Notes: generated from the sequence alone by a model not told the origin. Counted from the first letter of the stretch, positions 1 through 4,851 are shown. The stretch is DNA of 5,005 nucleotides from Candidatus Aenigmatarchaeota archaeon (GCA_023139785.1 JAGLMX010000061.1:1-5005), one strand, 5' to 3'. A program made the numbers and translations.

Positions 1-324
1 TGCGTGCGCATTCCGGTAAAGAGGGCGCACTCAGAAAGTATTGTGGTTGAGACAAAAAAGTCCATAAGCCCTGAAAAAATTACAGAAATATTTGAAAACA
101 CAGAAGGTGTACTTGTGAAAGACCACATAGAAAAAAACCTGTATCCGATGCCAATCACAGCAAGCGGAAAATACCATGTTGAAGTCGGGCGAATAAGGCA
201 GAATCTTGTGTTTGGCGAGTACGGGCTTGAGTTCTTTGTGTGCGGGGACCAGATTCTAAAAGGGGCGGCGCTTAATGCAGTCCAAATAGCTGAGAAACTT
301 GTTGAGCTTGGACGGTTTGAGTAA
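1..324 (+). CDS. asd: Aspartate-semialdehyde dehydrogenase, C-terminal part (5' end outside window)
   Basis: This enzyme makes aspartate-4-semialdehyde from aspartyl phosphate with NADPH, the branch point to lysine, threonine and methionine. The open frame runs in from the left edge (Cys-Val-Arg-Ile-Pro...), so the methionine read from the GTG at base 4 is internal and the true start lies upstream. The 107 visible residues carry family landmarks. The substrate-binding Arg (residue 3 here) and the active-site His (residue 10, codon 28-30, in RAHSES) have the same seven-residue spacing as in the E. coli enzyme. Further on are a GRIR motif and the C-terminal KGAALNAVQIAE stretch typical of the bacterial-type Asd family. 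The catalytic Cys would be upstream of the window. The frame ends at TAA 322-324, a normal C-terminus. The next gene is convergent, so asd is the last gene of its unit on this side. Family assignment is strong; cofactor preference cannot be seen here. Confidence 0.93.
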   Translation, partial: CVRIPVKRAHSESIVVETKKSISPEKITEIFENTEGVLVKDHIEKNLYPMPITASGKYHVEVGRIRQNLVFGEYGLEFFVCGDQILKGAALNAVQIAEKLVELGRFE

Positions 325-378
325 AAAATAATGGATAGCGGCTTCAAGAGCAAACTATTGATAAATTTCTAATGCTCT
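323..378 (-). terminator. Possible terminator region between convergent genes
   Basis: The 52-base gap between the asd stop and the minus-strand membrane gene holds a 6-bp inverted repeat (AGAGCA 347-352 with TGCTCT 373-378, 20-base loop). On the minus strand a T-rich run follows at 332-323 (TTATTTTTTA), overlapping the end of asd. Archaeal RNA polymerase can stop at T-rich runs, so the minus-strand transcript may end here. No comparable T-run is seen for asd on the + strand. The stem is weak and the loop long, so this is only suggestive. Confidence 0.3.
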
Positions 379-853
379 ACTCTCCGCCATTTGCCCCTAG
401 CATATAGACTGCAACGGCCATGATGATGAAAAAGCCAAATGTAATCATTGCTTCTTCACTTAATCTAAACGGCAATATGCCACCAACGCCTATGAATATC
501 AACACTGCAATAATTGCAATCGCAAAGGCAAGGACGGTTTTATTGCCTTCACCGAATAAATCGCCAAATTTTATGCCCGCCATACCAAGCAGGACAATCA
601 AAACCACGCCCCCTGCAACAAACATGCCCATTATGCCAAACAAGTTTGTCAGAAAGTACGGCGGCAGGGCGTAGTTGACCATAAAAAATGACAGCAGTAT
701 CGAAATTACGCCCTGAACAGACACTTCTTTACCAAATACTTCGTGCTTGCTTATTATCGCATAGATTATCGCAAGGAACAGAAGCCAGGGCATGAAGATG
801 TCAAAAGCTCCTACATGATTCAGGTTGCCCATCATTGAGTGTACTAATGCCAT
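377..853 (-). CDS. Small five-helix integral membrane protein, paralogue of its upstream neighbour
   Basis: I do not recognise a named family. The 158-residue protein is almost entirely hydrophobic. Five membrane segments can be drawn at about residues 17-35, 45-62, 73-93, 106-128 and 135-153, followed by a very short polar tail (NGGE). It shares a pattern with the protein at 983-1489: PWLLF in helix 1, LLSFFMVN in helix 2, FLTNLFG before helix 3, LLGMAGIK at the end of helix 3, and a GVGGI-type glycine hinge in helix 4. The two are therefore tandem duplicates that have diverged considerably. There is no signal peptide cleavage site, cysteine pair or catalytic motif. No Shine-Dalgarno sequence precedes the ATG, but a TATA box lies 33 bases upstream, which suits a leaderless or near-leaderless transcript. 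Methionines at residues 7 and 8 are alternative starts, but the promoter spacing fits the first. The role is unknown; a channel, scaffold or envelope component are all possible. Confidence 0.85.
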   Translation of the reverse strand: MALVHSMMGNLNHVGAFDIFMPWLLFLAIIYAIISKHEVFGKEVSVQGVISILLSFFMVNYALPPYFLTNLFGIMGMFVAGGVVLIVLLGMAGIKFGDLFGEGNKTVLAFAIAIIAVLIFIGVGGILPFRLSEEAMITFGFFIIMAVAVYMLGANGGE

Positions 854-881
854 GTTATCAACTACTTATAGGCAAGGCTAA

Positions 882-889
882 TTAATAAA
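882..889 (-). promoter_or_regulatory. TATA box of the 377-853 membrane gene
   Basis: On the minus strand this reads TTTATTAA, preceded by a purine-rich GAAAG that could serve as the BRE. A start about 24 bases downstream would fall near 860-863, leaving a leader of only about 7-10 bases before the ATG at 853. This agrees with the lack of a Shine-Dalgarno sequence and suggests that the gene has its own promoter rather than depending on the upstream paralogue. Confidence 0.5.
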
Positions 890-915
890 CTTTCTTTAGA
901 ATTTTTTATTGGTGC

Positions 916-960
916 TCTCAAAACGCGGTTGGTGCCTTATGGCACCAACCGCATTTGAGG
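916..960 (-). repeat. Strong hairpin: perfect 12-bp stem between the two membrane-protein genes
   Basis: GCGGTTGGTGCC (925-936) and GGCACCAACCGC (941-952) are exact reverse complements around a four-base loop (TTAT). Beyond a small 2x1 internal loop the pairing resumes for six or seven more pairs (TCTCAAA 916-922 with TTTGAGG 954-960). A third short copy of the arm, TTGGTGC at 909-915, lies just outside and could pair with the same partner. The hairpin sits 23 bases beyond the stop of the upstream membrane gene. On neither strand is it followed directly by a T-run, so it is not a standard intrinsic terminator. It could protect or process the 3' end of the 983-1489 transcript, act as a protein-binding inverted repeat, or be a dispersed repeat unit. 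Confidence 0.85.
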
Positions 961-982
961 TTTAATCAACTGTATGAAGCGT

Positions 983-1489
983 TTATTCGCCTTCTTTCTT
1001 GCCTTCACTTGACAAAGCCCATATTACCGCCACCACAAGGGCGATCATGAACAGAAGTGTCATGTCACTTGCTGAAAGGGCGCTTATGAAAGGAATTCCG
1101 CCAACACCGCTAAAGACAATCAAGGCAATCAAAAACAAGATTAGCATGTATGTGTTTTTACCGCCAGGAATCTCAGTTATCTTGAATCCGCCCATACCAA
1201 GGAACAGTATGAATACAAGCAAACCTGCTATATACATACTTGCAGTTCCGAAAAGCTGGGTAAGATACACACCCATGTTTATTCCTGCAGGAGTGAAGTT
1301 CACTATAAAGAACGCGAGTATTGCTGCAAGAAGTGTGCTTTTCCTCTTGTCAAGACCCAATGAGTCTTTTGCTACATTGTATAGCACTGCATCAATTATT
1401 ATTAAAAACAAAAGCCATGGAAGAACAAAACTAACAAATCCCATGCTTTCAAGATCGGACATAAGTCCCATAAAGCTCATATATGCCAT
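983..1489 (-). CDS. Small five-helix integral membrane protein, paralogue of its downstream neighbour
   Basis: This is a 168-residue membrane protein of no family I can name. Membrane segments are visible at about residues 18-38, 52-67, 84-102, 113-134 and 143-160. A charged loop (KDSLGLDKRK, 41-50) lies between helices 1 and 2, and a charged tail (SEGKKEGE) closes the protein. Counterparts of the motifs in the 377-853 product are LPWLLFL (23-29), ILAFFIVN (57-64), YLTQLFG (75-81), FLGMGGFK (96-103) and VFSGVGGI (125-132). The same order throughout supports a tandem gene duplication. The start is well supported: GAGGTG (1502-1497 on the minus strand) lies seven bases before the ATG, and a TATA box is near 1590. 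The ORF on the opposite strand has nearly the same limits, but its protein looks like an antisense reading of hydrophobic codons. The job is unknown. Confidence 0.87.
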   Translation of the reverse strand: MAYMSFMGLMSDLESMGFVSFVLPWLLFLIIIDAVLYNVAKDSLGLDKRKSTLLAAILAFFIVNFTPAGINMGVYLTQLFGTASMYIAGLLVFILFLGMGGFKITEIPGGKNTYMLILFLIALIVFSGVGGIPFISALSASDMTLLFMIALVVAVIWALSSEGKKEGE

Positions 1490-1496
1490 ATTTAAA

Positions 1497-1502
1497 CACC
1501 TC
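1497..1502 (-). promoter_or_regulatory. Shine-Dalgarno site of the 983-1489 membrane gene
   Basis: The minus strand reads GAGGTG seven bases before the ATG at 1489, matching the archaeal 16S 3' tail. It fixes the start of this gene. It also contrasts with the 377-853 paralogue, which has no such site. Confidence 0.75.
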
Positions 1503-1585
1503 TAATTTTTTCCCTTTAAAATCATTTAACCACAACTCTTGTTTAAGAGCCATGTACCTGACAACTACTTTTTTGTTGCAACCAC

Positions 1586-1593
1586 TATATAAA
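1586..1593 (-). promoter_or_regulatory. TATA box of the 983-1489 membrane gene
   Basis: The minus strand reads TTTATATA, a perfect match to the archaeal consensus. A start about 25 bases on would be near 1563-1567, giving a leader of about 75 bases before the ATG. This is long for an archaeal transcript but is consistent with Shine-Dalgarno-led translation. The leader contains a short CTCTT/AAGAG inverted repeat (1536-1549) and a small ORF beginning at 1553. Confidence 0.65.
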
Positions 1594-1634
1594 TGTTTAC
1601 TTTGGGCTATTTTGCAGAAAACACCACCAGAAAA

Positions 1635-1661
1635 CAACCTGCGTACGAACCAACCTGCGTA
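1635..1661 (-). repeat. Two direct copies of an 11-base motif upstream of the membrane-gene promoter
   Basis: CAACCTGCGTA occurs at 1635-1645 and again at 1651-1661, a 16-base period. On the minus strand it reads TACGCAGGTTG twice. The nearer copy ends 42 bases upstream of the TATA box for the 983-1489 gene, a usual place for an activator or a cooperative regulator. Sixteen bases is about one and a half helical turns, so the two copies would lie on opposite faces of the DNA. No direct evidence shows that a protein binds here. Confidence 0.5.
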
Positions 1662-1908
1662 TATTGTAACAAAGTTCATTTAATAGACGTCTACAATCCT
1701 CATTTCATTGATTTTGCATAACCTACAGACCTTACGCTCTTTTGATATAGATGTCATTTGTGCATAAGTAACCGATTTCTACCCAGAACCATAATATTAT
1801 TTCTGGAAGCATATGATGTCTTATTTGACACATGACCGGACAATAGATATGATTTTTGATGCGATTGGACGTAAAATTTACTGGTTCTTAACTGTAGTTT
1901 GAGTTTAG

Positions 1909-1975
1909 TAATGATTTCAGAGAGGTGTCCAATAAATTACGGGAATGTTAAGGAACCTGTATTTTGAAATCATTG
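1909..1975 (-). ncRNA. Candidate structured RNA element (long inverted repeat with inner stem)
   Basis: AATGATTTCA (1910-1919) and TGAAATCATT (1965-1974) form a perfect 10-bp stem, with a possible G-T pair outside it. Inside, AGGT-g-TCC (1923-1930) pairs with GGAACCT (1952-1958) in a seven-pair stem with one bulged G. An asymmetric internal loop (3 and 6 bases) lies between the stems, and a 21-base apical loop closes the fold. On the minus strand an AT-rich box, AAATATAT (2001-1994), lies about 25 bases before the outer stem, as expected for an archaeal promoter. On the + strand an ACA (1979-1981) follows the stem by four or five bases, loosely recalling H/ACA guide RNAs, but I see no clear kink-turn. 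The element may be a small RNA or only a DNA inverted repeat. The strand is uncertain. Confidence 0.3.
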
Positions 1976-2005
1976 GGTACACATAATATAATGATATATT
2001 TTGTC

Positions 2006-2033
2006 AAAAAAATGAGCGGCAGTTTACCGCTCA
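2006..2033 (-). terminator. Intrinsic-type terminator of the 317-residue protein gene
   Basis: On the minus strand a perfect 7-bp stem (TGAGCGG with CCGCTCA, seven-base loop) is followed at once by seven T residues. It lies 37 bases beyond the TGA stop of the 2071-3024 gene, correctly oriented for it. The G+C-rich stem plus T-run is the textbook intrinsic form. In archaea the T-run alone is usually thought to be the main signal. It marks the end of the transcription unit. Confidence 0.8.
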
Positions 2034-2070
2034 AGGTCTTTTGATTAATCAGAAACCAGCGGTTCCTAGG

Positions 2071-3024
2071 TCATTTACTCAACTCTTTATCTATTGCTGT
2101 TGAAACAATTGCTTCATTATATCGCTCACACAATAGAGGTATCTCTATATTATCGTTCGGTGTATAGCCTGTAAGAAGCACCAACCAATTAGCTAACTTT
2201 GTATGCTCTTTATCCATACCTATGGGTGTGCTTCTCAGCCATTGTTCAACATGTGCTCCATCATTAACTTTAGATGGGTTTAATCCTGGGAATTCGTCGA
2301 AATGTTCTTTTACATACTCAAGACAATCCGGGGCGAATCTGAACAAGGGAGTTCCATCTTTCAAGAATGCTTCTTCCGGCACACCATTTCTTTTACAGTA
2401 ATTTGATGCAGCATACCAATCGTTTATTAGTAATTGGACGGGATTTGTTACAGTGTCCATATTAAAGACTGTTAGATTTAGTTGCATCATTTCGAAATAT
2501 TCTTCAATATATTTGTTCGCATCACCTACTGCCTTTGGTCCCAAATGGAACTCTGTACTTACGATATCGGTTAAGTCTTTTGTTGCTACAAAGGCATCAT
2601 CAATTATACGTTGCGCTCCTTCATCTTCAACAATATGGGGATGGTATCTTACAGCAGTCATCATCATATCTGTTAAAACACCTATCGCCGCATATTTTTC
2701 GACAGGTTCTGTTGTGTGTGCGTCAAGATAGTTTGTTATGTTCGCAGCAATCGTCAGAACAGTTCCGTATGCTTCTTCAGCATCAGGACTCTTTCTTAGT
2801 TCCTCTATTCTTTTTGTGAATTTGTGGCCTAATTGCTCTCCCAGAATCTTGAATGTAGTACGCTGATCAGGGGTAAGATTTTCGCACGTTCTGTCCAGAG
2901 CACCCGTTAATGTTTTCATTGCATCTGCATATTTCGCGGGCAGGGTGATTTGGTCGTATGGAACCAAATCTCGAAGTTCCTGACCTGCAATATTATCGCG
3001 TTCTTTGTTATCTATTTCAGTCAT
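2071..3024 (-). CDS. Uncharacterised acidic soluble protein, 317 residues
   Basis: I do not recognise this protein. It has no signal peptide and no membrane segment. Its composition is acidic and its helix-rich look (for example residues 56-76, 107-127, 136-157 and 168-183) suggests an all-helical cytoplasmic protein. Visible landmarks are a YHPHIVEDEG segment (128-136), an FHLGPK segment (159-164) and a proline-bounded C-terminal region with LANWLVLLTGYTPND (277-291). Three of its four cysteines are scattered (47, 210, 234) and form no CxxC pair, and no nucleotide-binding loop is seen. The start is well chosen: AGGTGAT (3034-3028 on the minus strand) precedes the ATG by three bases, matching the anti-Shine-Dalgarno tail. 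It is transcribed divergently from the Lrp-like regulator, which is the best available hint to its control. A terminator at 2006-2033 makes it a single-gene unit. Coding status is convincing; function is unknown. Confidence 0.88.
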   Translation of the reverse strand: MTEIDNKERDNIAGQELRDLVPYDQITLPAKYADAMKTLTGALDRTCENLTPDQRTTFKILGEQLGHKFTKRIEELRKSPDAEEAYGTVLTIAANITNYLDAHTTEPVEKYAAIGVLTDMMMTAVRYHPHIVEDEGAQRIIDDAFVATKDLTDIVSTEFHLGPKAVGDANKYIEEYFEMMQLNLTVFNMDTVTNPVQLLINDWYAASNYCKRNGVPEEAFLKDGTPLFRFAPDCLEYVKEHFDEFPGLNPSKVNDGAHVEQWLRSTPIGMDKEHTKLANWLVLLTGYTPNDNIEIPLLCERYNEAIVSTAIDKELSK

Positions 3025-3027
3025 TCA

Positions 3028-3034
3028 ATCACCT
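3028..3034 (-). promoter_or_regulatory. Shine-Dalgarno site of the 317-residue protein gene
   Basis: AGGTGAT on the minus strand lies three bases before the ATG at 3024. It complements the archaeal 16S tail (ATCACCT) over all seven bases, which settles the start codon. Confidence 0.8.
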
Positions 3035-3043
3035 TTAATTTAC

Positions 3044-3059
3044 TACGTCATCGTACGTA
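3044..3059. promoter_or_regulatory. Palindromic candidate operator in the divergent promoter region
   Basis: TACGT (3044-3048) and ACGTA (3055-3059) are inverted around six bases, and the self-complementary CGTACG (3052-3057) overlaps the right arm. The site covers the expected transcript start of the 317-residue protein gene (about 3046-3050). A protein bound here would block that gene while leaving the regulator's promoter, some 50 bases away, free. The neighbouring Lrp-like protein is the obvious candidate, but that is inference. Confidence 0.4.
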
Positions 3060-3066
3060 ATACATC

Positions 3067-3076
3067 CATATATATG
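3067..3076 (-). promoter_or_regulatory. TATA box region of the 317-residue protein gene
   Basis: CATATATATG, itself a perfect 10-base palindrome, lies 43-52 bases upstream of the ATG at 3024 and is preceded on the minus strand by AAA. A start about 24 bases downstream of its centre (near 3048) would leave a leader of roughly 24 bases that includes the Shine-Dalgarno site. The motif lacks the usual TTTA opening, so it is a fair rather than perfect match. Confidence 0.5.
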
Positions 3077-3103
3077 TTTCATTTATTTTTTTTACAAAAA
3101 CGC

Positions 3104-3115
3104 AAAATATATAAA
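3104..3115 (+). promoter_or_regulatory. TATA box of the Lrp-like regulator gene
   Basis: AAAATATATAAA preceded by CGC lies centred about 30 bases before the ATG at 3140. A start near 3135 would give an almost leaderless mRNA, in line with the absence of any Shine-Dalgarno sequence. An ACATATGT palindrome (3126-3133) sits between box and start, well placed for autoregulation. Confidence 0.6.
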
Positions 3116-3139
3116 GACCGCAGACACATATGTAAAACT

Positions 3140-4111
3140 ATGAAAACAAACGTCAAACTTGACGAAAAAAACAAGAAAATCCTCTATGAACTTTCAAAGA
3201 ACTGCAGGATACCGTCTATCAGGCTTGCAAAAATTGCTTGCGTCTCGCGCGAGGTTATAGAGTACCGCATAAAGAAACTTGTTGAAAAAGGTGTCATAAC
3301 ATCTTTTGTGGCAGATATTGACATTGGATTTCTTGGGTGTACGCGTTATCTTGTATATCTTGAACTGCAAAATGTTGATGAGATAAAGGAGACCGAGATA
3401 CTCAAAAAAGTGGTTGCAAACCCGTTTGTCTCCTGGACAACAACACAGACAGGGAAGTGGAACGTAATATTTGATGTTATAGCAAAAGACATAAAGCAGG
3501 TTGACGGGGTTGTAAGGTCTCTGCAAAACCAGTACAGCACAAAGATAAGCGACTACAAGATTGCGACACAGCTTGAGTACCAGCACTATTATTCAAAATA
3601 TTTTGGCCCGGAACCGATGGACAAAAAAAGCACGGTTGAACACAAGATGGATTCTGTTGACCTGAAAATTCTGAAAAACATAACGAATGATGCGCGCGCG
3701 AGTTATATCGCGCTTTCTGAGAAGATGGGTCTTACTGCGAACACAATAAAGCTTCGTATTCAAAAGCTTCAGAAAGCAGGAATCATACGAAGATTCACAA
3801 TACAGGTAAATAAGAACCTGCTTGGATTTCAGCCGTACAACATACAGTTCACATTTAAGGACGCTTTGCCTGCAAAATCAAAGAAGTTCCTGAACCACAT
3901 AAAGCACCACCCGAATGTCAATTTCTATTACTTTCCGCTCGGGCACTGGGACCTTGAGATTGGGTTGTTTGTGAAGGACACCAACCAGCTAAGAAGCATT
4001 ATTATCGACTTTCGAAACAAGTTCTCGGATGTCGTGCGTATATACGACTGCATGAGTTTCTATGAGGAGCTTAAGCCGAATTATGTACCGGAAGGGGTTT
4101 TTGAGGTATAA
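3140..4111 (+). CDS. Tandem-duplicated Lrp/AsnC-family transcription regulator
   Basis: This is a DNA-binding regulator made of two Lrp/AsnC units in one 323-residue chain; usual Lrp proteins are about 150 residues and have one. Unit 1 has a winged helix-turn-helix at about 7-62 (recognition region SIRLAKIACVSREVIEYRIKK, broken as 26-36 and 37-46). Its RAM-like ligand or oligomerisation domain is at about 67-150 and contains QTGKWNVIFDV. Unit 2 has its helix-turn-helix at about 170-229 (ALSEKMGLTANTIKLRIQKL, 191-210) and its RAM-like domain at about 233-312, containing LGHWDLEIGLFV (267-278). A linker at about 152-169 joins them. The start at 3140 is preferred to an upstream in-frame ATG at 3005, because the TATA box lies at 3104-3115 and the extra 45 residues would overlap the divergent gene and look non-coding. 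It faces away from the 2071-3024 gene, which it probably controls. Ligand and targets cannot be read from sequence. Confidence 0.9.
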   Translation: MKTNVKLDEKNKKILYELSKNCRIPSIRLAKIACVSREVIEYRIKKLVEKGVITSFVADIDIGFLGCTRYLVYLELQNVDEIKETEILKKVVANPFVSWTTTQTGKWNVIFDVIAKDIKQVDGVVRSLQNQYSTKISDYKIATQLEYQHYYSKYFGPEPMDKKSTVEHKMDSVDLKILKNITNDARASYIALSEKMGLTANTIKLRIQKLQKAGIIRRFTIQVNKNLLGFQPYNIQFTFKDALPAKSKKFLNHIKHHPNVNFYYFPLGHWDLEIGLFVKDTNQLRSIIIDFRNKFSDVVRIYDCMSFYEELKPNYVPEGVFEV

Positions 4112-4142
4112 CATAGATGAGTCTGTTATTTTGTATTGGTTC

Positions 4143-4703
4143 TTAGTTCACTAAAGCACATTCACCTAGATAAAAATCTCCTTTTTTCAGATCAAAGTCG
4201 CTCACACAAACGTATTTATCAAAGTTAAAATATCTCTGTACGCAATCTACCTCTACAGGAGCATAGGCATCAAGACCTAATGCTTCATGAATCAATTCGT
4301 TAAGTTCGGAAGATAATTCGAAATCTGAACCACTCGGATGATGCATCATAACCGCGGATTTTATGAGTGTGTCGTCTGTTAGCCGGTATTTTTCTGCTTC
4401 TTCTTTTGTTATGAGTGGATGAGTGGACGGTCCTTCTAATTTTTTATGAACTCCAACGTAGATGTTATCTACGTCGCTGTTTTTTACCCGGAACTCTTTG
4501 AGAGCCTCTGACGCAACATGTTCTATTTTTGCTCCAATATCGCCCACACTTCTACGGTCGACGCCAATTAGAGATTTGTTATATCCAGAATGAGGCCTTA
4601 TTGGTTTAATATCTACACGATTTAGACTCGTTTTATTTCCGAATCCGGAGTCTGGATAAAAATCCTTTAAGTCTAATCTATAGTCTGGATAATGTGAGGT
4701 CAT
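4143..4703 (-). CDS. Uncharacterised protein, 186 residues as read from ATG (possibly 5'-truncated by a frame break)
   Basis: I recognise no family. The chain is soluble and polar, with an aromatic, Asp-rich N-terminus (HYPDYRLDLKDFYPDSG), a middle helix (about 54-72), an alternating stretch DNIYVGVH (79-86), then VMMHHPSGSDFELSSEL (118-134) and a C-terminal hydrophobic and charged region with two Cys. The HHPSG string recalls JAB/RadC metalloprotease-like motifs, but the first His of HxH is a Met here and the expected Ser and Asp positions do not fit, so I do not assign it. An AGGAAG lies about eight bases before the ATG and could be a ribosome site. However, the same frame stays open upstream to 4796 with protein-like sequence (DKLVEEIVCDNGIRINPYIE) but no ATG, GTG or TTG. 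A short frame starting at 4851 and overlapping the previous gene would join it after a one-base shift. The real gene may thus be about 235 codons long. Its end converges with the regulator gene, leaving 31 bases. Confidence 0.72.
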   Translation of the reverse strand: MTSHYPDYRLDLKDFYPDSGFGNKTSLNRVDIKPIRPHSGYNKSLIGVDRRSVGDIGAKIEHVASEALKEFRVKNSDVDNIYVGVHKKLEGPSTHPLITKEEAEKYRLTDDTLIKSAVMMHHPSGSDFELSSELNELIHEALGLDAYAPVEVDCVQRYFNFDKYVCVSDFDLKKGDFYLGECALVN

Positions 4704-4773
4704 TGCTGTTTCTTCCTGTTCAATGTAAGGATTTATTCTAATTCCATTATCACATACGATTTCTTCTACCAGT

Positions 4774-4851
4774 TTATCGCCTCTTTTGTTTTGATATTAT
4801 ATTCCCCAAGATTTTGTGCCTGCGCTTTGGTGTTTTACTTTCGGTTATCAC
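4774..4851 (-). pseudogene. Short basic ORF, probable displaced N-terminus of the 4143-4703 gene
   Basis: A GTG at 4851-4849 overlaps the TGA of the preceding gene (GTGA), a common arrangement for translationally coupled genes. It opens 25 codons rich in Lys and Arg (ITESKTPKRRHKILGN...KQKRR) and ends at TAA 4776-4774. In the adjacent frame, open from 4796 onward, the protein continues into the 4143-4703 gene. The two frames overlap by 23 bases in an A-rich tract containing AAAACAAAAG. A one-base insertion there (mutation or sequencing error), or a +1 recoding event at AGG CGA TAA, would explain the layout. It could instead be an independent small basic protein. No strong Shine-Dalgarno site precedes the GTG. 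Confidence 0.45.

Larger units (their letters stand above)
1594..2070. other. Gene-poor stretch of about 475 bases
   Basis: No convincing protein gene lies here: all open frames are shorter than about 35 codons, apart from one that runs across the membrane-gene promoter into that gene. The stretch holds the direct repeats at 1635-1661, a small AT-rich inverted repeat (CCAGAA 1783-1788 / TTCTGG 1801-1806 flanking the palindrome ATAATATTAT), the long inverted repeat at 1910-1974 and the terminator at 2006-2033. I see no tRNA or rRNA. Its AT-richness and structure suggest regulatory or small-RNA content rather than decayed coding sequence. Confidence 0.6.

Noticed and set aside
999..1505. Long + strand ORF covering the 983-1489 membrane gene
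   Set aside because: It mirrors a convincing membrane gene with a Shine-Dalgarno site and TATA box on the other strand. Its own protein looks like an antisense reading and it has no promoter.
1680..1757. 25-codon minus-strand ORF with a CRLC pair (MTSISKERKVCRLCK...)
   Set aside because: It has a single CxxC in a very short frame, with no Shine-Dalgarno site and only a weak AT box upstream. It could be chance or a relic.
1813..1902. 29-codon + strand ORF (MMSYLTHDRTIDMIFDA...)
   Set aside because: It is too short, lies in AT-rich intergenic sequence without a clear promoter or ribosome site, and has no recognisable match.
2453..2819. Two + strand ORFs inside the 317-residue protein gene
   Set aside because: Both are shadows of the well-supported minus-strand gene, with low-complexity protein and no start signals.
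3005..3139. 45-residue upstream extension of the Lrp-like regulator from an ATG at 3005
   Set aside because: It would overlap the divergent gene and translate through the regulator's own TATA box, and the added sequence does not resemble an Lrp N-terminus.
4503..4530. Hope of a JAB/RadC-type metalloprotease because of an HHPSG string in the 4143-4703 product (codons at about 4329-4343)
   Set aside because: The first metal-binding His is Met, and the following Ser and Asp are not at the expected spacing. A lone HPSG match is not enough.
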